A DNA stretch of 64,000 bases from Rhizopus arrhizus. Lineage: Eukaryota; Mucoromycota; Mucoromycetes; Mucorales; Rhizopodaceae. The stretch spans positions 186,001 to 250,000 of the forward strand of contig JAKZZE010000040.1 in NCBI GenBank assembly GCA_024220505.1, written 5' to 3'. Below are positions 32,870-43,351 of this stretch, piece by piece. Each line of letters begins with the position of its first letter. Within the stretch, counting starts at the first letter, position 1. The notes beneath the pieces are model-generated. The model was not told the origin of the DNA, ran no database searches, and saw only the letters and a program-made list of their open reading frames with translations. Position numbers and translations under genes: made by a program.

Positions 32870-35304
32870 TAAAGTATTGTACTTGCATAACTAACATTGT
32901 TTTTTAGAAAACAAGAGCTCGTAAGGCTATATACGAGCAGTACAAGGATCAAGGCATTTACGAAAGCTATCCAAACTGTGAGTATTTGCTTCAACAGCAA
33001 TACATGTCTGAAGAAGAAGACATGTACAACAATGATACAATCGATAAGGTGGAGGAAATTCTTCTGGAGCAAAATCCAGATAGAATAACTCCTTTCACTT
33101 AAAAGGAACGCATGTCTGTCTTGTGCAAGAAAACAGTTGATTATTTTGAAGTTCGCGTACCAAAGTACAGATCACCTGCTGTAAGTTTAATTAATATCTT
33201 TTTAAGCGCAATCAACTAATTATCCAATATTCAGTGTACCGAATTTTTTAAGCTGTTGGATGATCAGATAGCAAGTGACAAGGCAAAGAGGCAAAGAACT
33301 GGAAATAACAGCATCCAATTTCTTCCTCGTATACAAAGAAAATGCTCGTTGCCTGTTCCTGACTTCATCAAAAAGAAAATATAACTGAAGAGAGTATCGC
33401 TTGGGCTTTTGGTGGTGAAATAGAGTTGGATGAAATCAACTTGCTGTTTTAAAAAAAAACTTGTGAAATAAATAAAACAAAAAAAAATGAAAGCGGTGTT
33501 TAGATCTTTAAATTTAATTTTTTTTTACCTTTGTTTCATTCTAGATTTGGTTACAGATTAAATCAGTTTGCCGTTTGTATTGTGGTCTTTGAATCTTATT
33601 TTAGATTTCTGTTTGATGCTTTCCACCTTCGTCATATTTGGTCCACTTTTATTTTTTTTTTAATGAAAAAATTTCTAAAGTACTTTTTTTTAAAACCCAA
33701 ATTTAAAACGCTCCTTTTTTTTATTCAAGTTTAAACAATACATTGAATGGAGATTCCTTTTGTAATGTCAATGCTGGGAATGTAATTTTTTTTTTTTTTT
33801 TTTCAAAAGTACTCAGTAACAATATACTTTTTTTTTTTTGTTTTTTAACCTTTTCATAGAAATCTCAAGACGTGTAGCATAATAGACATTCATTCCGTTG
33901 CCGCCTTTTTTTTTCTTTACTCTCAAAAAATAAAATTGATTATCAAAAATACTCTGTCTTTTTTATGCCGTGATCTTACTATTTAAAACATATCTTTTTC
34001 AGCTTTAAAACAAGTTTAACTTCTTTAGAGCCAAAAGAATCCTTCTTTTTTTTATATATTTTATTCAATCTTTTAAATTTTCTACTATATTCACATTCTT
34101 TTTTTTTTGTTCCAATTTATAAACACATAGTTTTATACTTATTATTATAGCGATATTATGCACTTATATAAGAGTTTCATCCCTCTTATTCATATGTACC
34201 TCTTTACTCTTTCTTTTTTTTTTTTTTTTTGTTTTTTTTTTTTTTTTGTTAATCAGTAACCAAAATAAATCTCCTTTTGTATTAAACAAAGTTTTTTTTT
34301 TTTTTGGTAAAATACGACATGAGAACCGAAGAATGCTTGAAAAGAAAACGCCACGACTCAATCACTTGGATTTCCGAGCTTGTAGGCCAATAGAACTGTG
34401 TTTTCGATCTTTGTTGAAGTTAAAAAATATTGCACTGAAGTTGAAAAAGCATAGTCTTCCCAATTTGTAATCTTGTATGGCATCATGTAGCACAACAGAA
34501 AATTATTTATTTTTTTAAAAAATACAATGTCTTTTTATTCAACAAACATATTATATACTTTTGATTATTTTTATAGATTTACAATCTATTTTTTTCAAGC
34601 TTTCTTCTGATATAAAAATCAGCTTTCTAACATTTAAATCCGAGTTCTCACTCATTTAATAGAATTACCACTATCAAAAAAGATCAACTTTATCAACTTG
34701 GATAACGGTGATTGGGTGCAGTGGCCACTGCACATAATTGTTATTTACAAAGTATGATAGTCCTCAGATATACCTCAGTTAATCGGGATTTATCATATTT
34801 AATGCAGCGTTATTGCAGTATGCCAAGTTGAACCTGTTTACGTTGAATGTTAACTATTTCAGTGCGATAACCAAGTATCACTGTTTGGCAACGCGCCGCT
34901 TCATTATTCTTTTAACGACGAAACACAAGTATGATGCCTTTCTATTGGACCTTACATGCTTGCGTTTCTCTTTAATACCACTTCTTTATTGGCTTGTTAC
35001 CTTTTCCTAATGCTTCCTTATTCGTCTGTTGCTCTTTAGCAATGCTTCCTTATTGGCTTATTATGGCTATATTTAGTTTTGGATGATTTATATTGGGAAA
35101 TAAAATAGGCTTAAAATACGGTATTATTGGTCAAAAATGTAGTTTTATTCATTTATTTTTGGGCATTATTGCCATATTGATTATATATTATTGGTTCATT
35201 ACAGTATTACAAAAGGGTAGGGGAAGGAGGGAAAGCGAGCAGGGGATCCATGGAAACGATCAAATAAAAAAAATTCAAACGGTAGATGCAAAAAAAAAGG
35301 AAAA

Positions 35305-35900
35305 TACGCTTACCTTGACCATAGAAGCAGCAAACAGAAGAGCGTTGTAAATAAAGCCCATAAAGAAAAGCGCGCCAGTAGTAAAAAAAATCCAAAGCTA
35401 TAACAGGTTATAGACAACAGGGAGCAACAGAAGCCAAAGCATCTAAAATTGTATAAAATAAAATATTAATAAAAGTAAACCATGATGTACTTGATTTATT
35501 TACCTTAAAGCTCTTTTACTAACAAAACAGGATGCCAAGACATTCATAAAGCTTCAGCCACGAACTAAAGGAATCTAATTTCACTTTTAATAAAGATTAC
35601 TGAAATATATGAACGTATTTACCTTTTGAGCAGATATACAAAGAACCAAAGGAACTACAGCAGCCATGGATACATGTATGAATGCCTACTACAGCATGTT
35701 AGAACCAAAGTTTTCTTTTTTATTTTCTTTTTCTTTTTTTTTTTCTTTTTTTTTACTTACCTTGCGATAACCGGAGTGATGTTGAAAAAGGAAATTGCTG
35801 AACAGAAAGAAAAAAAAAGGAACAAAATTTCGAAAAGGAAATCTTTTTATATTTTTTTTTTTTTGCTATACTAAGACTGAGTTTCATTGTAAACTCGATG
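35305..35900 (-). pseudogene. exons of an unidentified membrane protein carried in copy B
   Basis: The same exon-like blocks as in copy A (29785-30370), with a few substitutions that keep them open: AFIHVSMAAVVPLVLCISAQ and LWIFFTTGALFFMGFIYN. As in copy A, the linking exons are not open and the 3' part of the gene is missing. Presence in both copies shows the fragment was already in the transposon before the two copies separated. Confidence 0.4.
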
Positions 35901-35969
35901 ATATTTAAGAAAGATTCAATTTTGATGCCAAGCTCACTTATCTTTATTTCAAATTACTCTTATAACAAT

Positions 35970-37310
35970 ATGTCTGATCGTGGTATTCAATTCAACCCTG
36001 CTCCTGCCAATGCTCGTAGCTCTAACTCTGTTGGGCAACCAATCGCTGTTCCTTCTCGTGCTGTTGTTCCTGAGCTTGCTTCAAGCGATGCCATTCATGA
36101 TAGCTTTGCCTATCCTAGGCCTGGTTTTCCTCCCATGACCCATGTTCAGAAGCGAATGCGCCAAGCCGAAGACATGGAGACTGATGAAGTATCTCTTTCT
36201 TTTTCCATTTATATGGAGCTAAGAAAAGAAAACGATGGTTTGAAAGAGATGCTTCGAAAAGAGCAAGAGGAAAAGCAGGCCTTGCATGTAGCATACAGCA
36301 AGCTCAAAGAAGCATACGATGAGCTTGAAGCAGAATCAGGCAAAGGCGCAAAGCCGATTGCTACTGCTGTTAAAGTAAGAACATTAAAATTCAATTTTAA
36401 ACAAATAGACTAATCGCTTTTCTCTGAAATATAGGATGCTGTGAGAAATCACTACAACAATCTGCCACCATCGTCTCAGTATATCCTTGAAAAGCCTCTG
36501 AAGTCTGCTGAGAACCAAAGAGTATTTAAATTACTGCAAGACTATGTGAATAGTCATTACTCATACAAAGACACCAACAACCGCGATCTACGCAAGTACC
36601 TTGAACGACAATATTACACGAAGAAAGCTGGCATAACAAGTGTTGAAGAGATAGATCCAGTTGAGGATTTCATGAGAAAAAGAAAAGCTGCAAAAGTTAC
36701 TCGTAGAAGTGCTGTAAGTGCTACATAAAGTATTGTAATCGCATAACTGACTTTGCGTTTTTAGAAAACAAGAGCTCGTAAGGCTATATACGAGCAGTAC
36801 AAGGATCAAGGTGTTTATAACAACTATCCCAACTGTGAGTACTTGCTTCAACAGCAATACATGTCTGAAGAAGAAGATATGTATAACGACGAAACAATGG
36901 ACAAGGTGGAGGAAATTCTTCTGGAGCAAAATCCAGATAGAACAACTCCTTTTACCGAAAAGGAACGTATGTCTGTCTTGTGCAAGAAAACAGTTGATTA
37001 TTTTGAAGTTCGCGTACCAAAGTACAGATCACCTGCTGTAAGTTTAATCAATATCTTTTTAAGCGTAATCAACTAATTATCCAATATTCAGTGTACCGAA
37101 TTTTTTAAGCTGTTGGATGATCAGATAGCAAGTGACAAGGCAAAAAGGCAAAGAACTGGAAATAGCAGCATTCAGTTTCTTCCTCGTGTACAAAGAAAAT
37201 ACGCGTTGCCAGTTCCTGAATTTATCAAGAAAGAAAATATAACTGAAGAGAGTATCGCTTGGGCTTTTGGTGGTGAAATGGAGTTGGATGAACACAACTT
37301 GCTGTTTTAA
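35970..37310 (+). CDS. accessory protein of the CCACTGCAC transposon, unknown function
   Basis: Four exons, 35970-36374, 36435-36713, 36765-37037 and 37092-37310, encode 391 residues. An in-frame ATG at 35898 would add 24 residues; MSDRGIQFN is preferred because the extension is AT-rich leader-like sequence. The N-terminus is Pro/Ala/Val-rich and disordered. A coiled coil follows (about residues 85-125: ELRKENDGLKEMLRKEQEEK). Next are helical, basic segments including RKRKAAKVTRRSAKTRARKA, a good candidate for DNA or RNA binding or nuclear import. The C-terminus is acidic (SEEEDMYNDE). No known domain is recognised. Two-gene CACTA elements of plants encode a DNA-binding helper beside the transposase, so a helper role is a reasonable guess but only a guess. 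Confidence 0.72.
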
Positions 37311-37428
37311 AAAAAATTGTAAAGTAAATAAAACAAAAAAAAAAGAAAAAAACAAGGAACGCGGTGTTTAGATTTTTAAATTTTAATTTTTTTTTTTTTT
37401 TTTACTTTTTACTTTGTTTATTTATTTT

Positions 37429-40406
37429 TTACAAACCAATGGTTTTTCTTGGAAGAGGTAAAAAGACAACATGATTATCAGGATAACCTTGCTTCATAGC
37501 CACACAAGTAAATATACGAGATACTGGAAGAATACAGTCTGAATCAGCTGGTCGAAATGAGTTATGGTAGTACGCGGCACCAAGACATTCAAATCCTTGA
37601 AAAGGATGAAGAGGAGGGTTGTACCAACGTACAAAAGCAAAGAGGTGTTCATCAAAAGCATTTGGCATAAAGACCCGACCGTTTGGAAGGATAGATTTTT
37701 TCATTTGAAGTTGATGGCTAAAATAATATTGAACTTCGCCAATTCGCATTTCAGGCTCTTGTCCAAGAATAGCAGAATTACAGGCGACTTCAATGTAACA
37801 ACCACGAGTAGTACGCGATGCCTTTGACCGATATGTCTGCCCAAGGATTTGAATTTCAGAAAAAAGAGAAATATCAGGAAGTACCATTGTAGACAAGTCA
37901 TCAAACTCTTCTGGGATTAGCGCACTTGCGAATGTTCGATCAGTATATACAATTTTGTAAAAGGCAAGAAGATAGTCATAATGATCTTGAGTCAATCTAT
38001 TCACACTAACTCTGTATCTAGCAGAAGCTTGCGTATCAGGAGGTAGAGTTTCAGCACCAGTAAAGATATCATTCAAACGTAGAGGAGCACTGACAAATAA
38101 ACTAAAATCAAAACAGGTTGAAGTAGATGAAGAAGCAACTAGGGAATCAGAAGGCGTTGGTGACAAGTAACCAAAGGAAGACATCATCACAGGATTCTGT
38201 TTAATTCCTTGTGGTAAGTTACGGATGTAGTCACCATAGTGCACAACGGAAAGAAACTTCTTCATATACGTAACTTCGAACGCTGTCTTGTAGTTTACTG
38301 TCATCTTCTTAATGTCGCCATTAAGCCTCTCAAAGCCATACAGCCAAAATGCATATATTGGACCAAAGTCTTGGATAGAGTCCTTTAGATGCAGATGAAG
38401 ATGCATATTTGGAGTGACCATCTCTGGACCATACAATTCAACAACACCAGTGACAAACTCATGGAATAGTTTATGAGCCATCATGGCTTCATTCTGAGTA
38501 ATGCATGGACGACATACGATATGGCAGGCCTGTACAAACTTTGCCCAATTTTCTTTATGACGGACTGGAAGGCGAGACTTCAGTAAAAGGGGCGAAAGAG
38601 CAAGACACCAGGTTCTCCATTCATCAGCCTTTAAGTCAGAAAAATTGCTGGCAATTTTCTGATTGATCGGTGTGTATTGTGCTGGCAATATAATGTCGTT
38701 TGCTTCCTTTTGCATTTCTTTCAAGTCAGAATCGGTCAAATATAATTCATGGGTAAGGTCACAAATAGTAGTACGCCATATTTTAACCATTTTCTTTGCT
38801 GTTCCTAGGAAAAGGCCATGCATAGGATCAATGGCAGTACAACGAACAAGGTCAAGGTATTCCAAATCATGTAGAGCAGAAAATCGAGTGCCAAATTTCT
38901 GTTCCAAGTCAACTCTTTGTTTCTTTGTAGATGCTTCTTTCCAATTTCTTGCATGATGACGATTTTCAATATTGGTACGAAGTGACCAAGCATCAAGATC
39001 TTCAAGATCAAAAGAAAAATCGCGTTGAAGATTTGTATTATGACGAGCAGGAAATGCTGTTGAGCATTTATTACAAGGTACAGTTGCATTGAATGAAGTA
39101 AACCCACTTACCTTTCGGCTAGCAGGAATATCGCAAGCAATCAAGAACAGAGCAGCACGAACTTGGACAGGAGCATTGGGAGAATCAGCTGTAGAGGTAA
39201 AAAAGTCACCATAGTAAAGCTCCTTCAGATCCTTTACCAAAACTTGTAAATAGTTATTGATTTGTGTGTCTTTGGGTTCTTTGGGTCCAGGAATAACACA
39301 AACCAAGATGATATTTTCTTTTTTGTATCTGATGGATCTTGGAAGATTATTTATCGTCAAGTAAACAGCACCAACAGAGTACACGGTTCTTTTTGAAGAT
39401 TGAAACCAATCGACATTCAAAGTGAACAAAAGAGATCTAGCTTGACTGGTAAATACATTACCATCTCTATCCTTGAATTCATTCCAAAATTGACCATCAT
39501 AGATATCATACATAGTGTTGTTATGACGAGTACGATAGCGCCATGCTTCAATTGCTGATTCAAAGCCTGGTCGTGAGAACATCACAGTCAAAGCATACTT
39601 GATGGAATTGAATGCAGAGACCTTGTTGGCATACATCTTGCTTGCACCAACCGTAATAGGCTTGAAGAGTGGGGTATTACATGTGATGCGAAATTCAGAA
39701 AAGGTGCACTTCGAATCACAGTGTACTTCTTCAGGCTGATATAGGGTATGGCATTCGGGACAGACAACAAGGCGAAACATGCCCTTGTAAGTATAATCGA
39801 TTCCAACAGCATTACGCATGGTATCCAATTTTGCGGGAAAAATTGGTTGATGGTTTAAGAGAAAAGCAAGATCATTCGCAAATTTCATTACCACTTCAGC
39901 AGCATATTCGGATATGAAAAATAACTGGAAGTATGTCAAGAAGACAGCAATAAAAGCAACAATATCATTTTGGAATCCCTTGATTTCAACTAAAAATTTA
40001 ACAATGTAAGTAATGCATTCTTCATAAAAGTAACCCACTTCTAGGAAATAATTACCTTGAGGCATATCAAATTCAACAATATCCATACTGTCAGATAAAT
40101 TCACTTCATCATTTTCAATCACTTCCCAATTTGAAACGTCTTCTGCGTTGTCTTCATCAGAATCATTTTTATTTGCTTCAATTATCTCATTATTGGCATC
40201 AACTTCTTGAACCTTTTCTGCTTCATCTATTTATAAATAACGCGTCAGTAAAAATACTATCTAAATGTAAGTAAATTACCTTTAGCAGCTTCTTTTTTTT
40301 TATGGCGAGCAAGAGTCCATCGAGTAACCAATTGGTACTTGCCAATTTCTCCTTCAGAGCATTGGCTACAGTAGCATTTAAATCTGTATTGGGTTGAAGA
40401 GTTCAT
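37429..40406 (-). CDS. Plavaka/tnp2-type transposase of the CCACTGCAC transposon
   Basis: Two exons, 40280-40406 and 37429-40226, joined by a 53-base intron, give 974 residues with no lesion. The N-terminus (FKCYCSQCSEG...RWTLARHKKK) is a small zinc-finger-like motif with an acidic linker after it. Then come a CxxC pair (CPECHTLY), NLPRSIRYKKENI, the hallmark IPGPKEPKDTQINNYL, CDIPASRKVSGF with CNKC, and IDPMHGLFLG. Towards the C-terminus is FWLYGFERLNGDIKKM. These match the order in fungal Plavaka and plant tnp2/CACTA transposases, in which Asp residues of the CDIPA and IDPMH blocks and a Glu in the GFERLNG block are candidate catalytic acids. The catalytic assignment is inference. Confidence 0.85.
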
Positions 40407-41846
40407 TGTAAATATAATAAAAGATTATTTTATAAACTTGATCTATTGTTTTACGCGCTTATATATGATTTCAAAAGCAACAGCCAAGGAGTATTGAAAT
40501 TCAGTTGAAATTCTAAAAATAAAACAAAAGCTTTTGATTGGTGTAGCCAGGATACTTACATCATACCAGCAATCGCTGGATAGTAGATTTGGTTGCAGAT
40601 AAAGTCAGTTTGCCGTTTATATCGTGGGCTTTGAATCTTTTTTTAGATTTCTGTTTGATGCTTTCCATCTTCGTCATATTTGGTCCACTTTTATTTTTTT
40701 TAATGAAAAAATTTCTAAAGTACTTTTTTTTTAAAACCCAAATTTAAAAACTCCTTTTTTTTATTCAAGTTTAAACAATACATTGAATGGAGATTCCTTT
40801 TGTAATGTCAATGCTGGGAATGTAATTTTTTTTTTTTTTTTTTTTTTACAATTTCAACATTGCAACTTTTTTTTTTCAAAAGTACTCAGTAACAATATAC
40901 TTTTTCTTTTGTTTTTAACCTTTTCATAGAAATCTCAAGACGTGTAGCATAATAGACATTCATTCCGTTGCCGCCTTTTTTTTTCTTTATTCTCAAAAAA
41001 TAAAATTGATTATCAAAAATACTCTGTCTTTTTTATGCCGTGATCTTACTATTTAAAACATATCTTTTTCAGCTTTAAAACAAGTTTAACTTCTTTAGAG
41101 CCAAAAGAATCCTTCTTTTTTTATATATTTTATTCAATCTTTTAAATTTTCTACTATATTCACATTCTTTTTTTTTTGTTCCAATTTATAAACACATAGT
41201 TTTATACTTATTATTATAGCGATATTATGCACTTATATAAGAGTTTCATCCCTCTTATTCATATGTACCTCTTTACTCTTTCTTTTTTTTTTTTTTTTGT
41301 TTTTTTTTTTTTTTGTTAATCAGTAACCAAAATAAATCTCCTTTTGTATTAAACAAAGTTTTTTTTTTTTTTGGTAAAATACGACATGAGAACCGAAGAA
41401 TGCTTGAAAAGAAAACGCCACGACTCAATCACTTGGATTTCCGAGCTTGTAGGCCAATAGAACTGTGTTTTCGATCTTTGTTGAAGTTAAAAAATATTGC
41501 ACTGAAGTTGAAAAAGCATAGTCTTCCCAATTTGTAATCTTGTATGGCATCATGTAGCACAACAGAAAATTATTTATTTTTTTAAAAAATACAATGTCTT
41601 TTTATTCAACAAACATATTATATACTTTTGATTATTTTTATAGATTTACAATCTATTTTTTTCAAGCTTTCTTCTGATATAAAAATCAGCTTTCTAACAT
41701 TTAAATCCGAGTTCTCACTCATTTAATAGAATTACCACTATCAAAAAAGATCAACTTTATCAACTTGGATAACGGTGATTGGGTGCAGTGGGCCACACAA
41801 ATCGAGTTTACAATCTTAATCACCTCGGAAAGTGTCAATCCCATCA

Positions 41847-41919
41847 TTCCTCAATGGTCCAGTGGCTAGGATCTGTCGCTTTCACCGACATGGCCGGGGT
41901 TCGATTCCCCGTTGGGGAA
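41847..41919 (+). tRNA. tRNA-Glu (anticodon UUC)
   Basis: The acceptor stem TTCCTCA (41847-41853) pairs with TGGGGAA (41913-41919) with one G-T pair. D arm TGGTCCAGTGGCTAGG. Anticodon stem GTCG/CGAC with loop CTTTCAC, anticodon TTC at 41881-41883. T arm CGGGGTTCGATTCCCCG. No intron. A T-rich stretch (TTTTCTTTTT) about 10 bases downstream fits a Pol III terminator. The A box and B box are intact. It lies 55 bases right of the copy B transposon. Its 5' flank plus first seven bases match the 17-base spacer between LINE copies at 22876-22892. Confidence 0.95.
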
Positions 41920-42059
41920 ATTCAAATTTTCTTTTTCAAAGCTATTGTGACCATGTCACATCTTTCGATTCTACTTTTGGTATTGTAGCTTTGTTGCCAT
42001 CAACGTCCGGTTATCCTTACACTACTTCCACTACTTCCAAAAGAGGTTTAGCCAGAAAT

Positions 42060-43351
42060 TAACTTTTATTGATTTACTTTTACAACAGCAAATGTTAACA
42101 AAAAAAAATAGAAAACGTGAGAAAAACCAAAAACATGAAAAGATATAAAATACTCCCCTTTTTCAACTTTACTTTTGACTTACTTAACTTCCCTCATATA
42201 TTTTATCAAATAAATATCAAGTTCCCTTTTTATAAAAACCTCTGAATTATTCATATCGAGCACGAACAAGTCCCTTGAAGCCAATATATCTTCATTGTAA
42301 TCCCTTTTTATTTTATTCTTTTACTTTTAATTTTTACTCTATCAAACTCAAGTCTGATCTGCTTAACAAGATCTGGTGGTCACTCTTACAAGAACCGAAA
42401 TCAATTCTACTTAGTCAAGAACTACCTTTATTCCAAGCAAACGCGCTTATATTTTATCTATCTCAGTTACTCAAACTCTGTGAACGCGAACTTTTACAGT
42501 ATTGTAACGAAAATGGCAATAAGGATACACAGAGATTAGCCGAGTCAAGTCAGAAAGATAAAAAAAGTTGAAAATATTGTAACATACACAATGGGAAAAT
42601 ATTAAAAAATTGTACCAAAAGAATTGAATGAATACAGACAGTGTCTGAATTCAGATGGCTATACAGATTCATACAAAAATTTTCCACACTAAAAACCAAA
42701 ACCAACAGACAATCAGAAAACTCAAAAAACATATAAATACCTCTACATTTTAACAGCAATCCAGACTTACTTACTTACTTTTGAACTTACTTTTATTTTA
42801 CTTGTTGATTATTTTAATAAATATCATACAAAGTAAATCTCTTTTGTTTTTCTTTTATTTTACTTAACATCAAGAACAAGAAGTCCCTTGAAGTATATAC
42901 ACTTCATTGTAAATCCTTTTTATTTTATTTTATCTTTATTTTACCTTTTTATTTTTACTTTACTTAAAACAGTTTGATCTACTTATAAGATCTGGTGGTC
43001 ACTTTACTCAAGCAACTTATATTCAAATCATTACTCTTTTTGGAATCAAATCCTATCTAAATCTTTGATCTTACATCAAGACTCTCTTAAATCAAACTTA
43101 TTTAGCAATACAAAAACCTTACAAACTCCAATCTCACAATATACAGTCAAGTTTTTTTTTGTACCACGCCAGTTAGAAAATAAACTTCTGCGTAACAATC
43201 TATTCGAAAACGGAGTATCAACTCTTTTGCTTGAAAACCAAAAACAACACAAAATCATAAAAACCAAAAAACATATAAATACCCCTCATATCTTATCCCT
43301 ATTTTTACTTCACTTTACGTTACTTTATTTTTTTTTTGTAAATATTTTTTA
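42060..43351. repeat. AT-rich region with a diverged direct duplication
   Basis: Two segments about 600 bases apart share blocks in the same order. One block is AAGTCCCTTGAAG with TTCATTGTAA (42268 and 42889). Another is GATCTGGTGGTCACT (42370 and 42989). A third is AAAAAACATATAAATACC (about 42723 and 43264). Open frames inside (for example 42275-42571) do not match between the copies, so I do not call genes. This may be the tail of the adjacent LINE relic or an old non-coding repeat. Confidence 0.5.

Larger units (their letters stand above)
30450..33452 (+). pseudogene. accessory gene of the CCACTGCAC transposon, broken copy A
   Basis: Same four-exon structure as the intact copy at 35970-37310: exons 30450-30854, 30915-31193, 32908-33180, 33235-33452. 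Two lesions are visible. An in-frame TAA at 33100-33102 lies where copy B has a sense codon (act-taa versus acc-gaa). A 1-base deletion near 33370 shifts the frame close to the C-terminus. Intron 2 contains the Tc1-like insertion 31208-32869. Otherwise the predicted protein is very close to copy B, so inactivation is recent. Confidence 0.8.
29201..34724 (+). mobile_element. CCACTGCAC transposon, copy A (non-autonomous, internally deleted)
   Basis: Starts CCACTGCAC at 29201 and ends GTGCAGTGG at 34724. These ends coincide exactly with the limits of its near-identity to copy B. It carries the accessory gene (broken here) and the downstream AT-rich arm. It lacks the 3.2 kb transposase segment: at about 33533-33541 the sequence jumps from CTTTGTTT through CATTC to TAGATTTGG, whereas copy B has the transposase gene between the corresponding points (about 37412 and 40584). 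A Tc1-like element of 1662 bases sits inside. Without that insert the copy is about 3.86 kb. Confidence 0.8.
34725..41791 (+). mobile_element. CCACTGCAC transposon, copy B (7.07 kb, carries transposase)
   Basis: Starts CCACTGCAC at 34725, directly abutting the GTGCAGTGG end of copy A, and ends GTGCAGTGG at 41791. The terminal inverted repeat is 9 bases perfect with weak similarity beyond. Contents from the left: exon-like relics on the minus strand, an accessory gene on plus (35970-37310), a transposase gene on minus (37429-40406) convergent with it, then about 1.2 kb of AT-rich arm shared with copy A. The CACT-like tip and the Plavaka/tnp2-type transposase fit the CACTA superfamily. No clear 2-3-base target duplication was found; the outer flanks are ..GGC and GCC... 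Confidence 0.75.

Noticed and set aside
34246..34470. 74-codon frame repeated at 41313-41537
   Set aside because: Lies in the AT-rich arm of the transposon, starts with a poly-Phe stretch from a T-run, and identity again follows from duplication. A captured exon cannot be excluded.
41792..41846. Target duplication of the CCACTGCAC transposon on the tRNA side
   Set aside because: The flanks (..GGC before copy A, GCC.. after copy B) share only GC at most, too short to claim.
42275..42571. 98-codon frame right of the tRNA gene
   Set aside because: The parallel copy of the duplicated segment does not keep the frame, so coding is unlikely.
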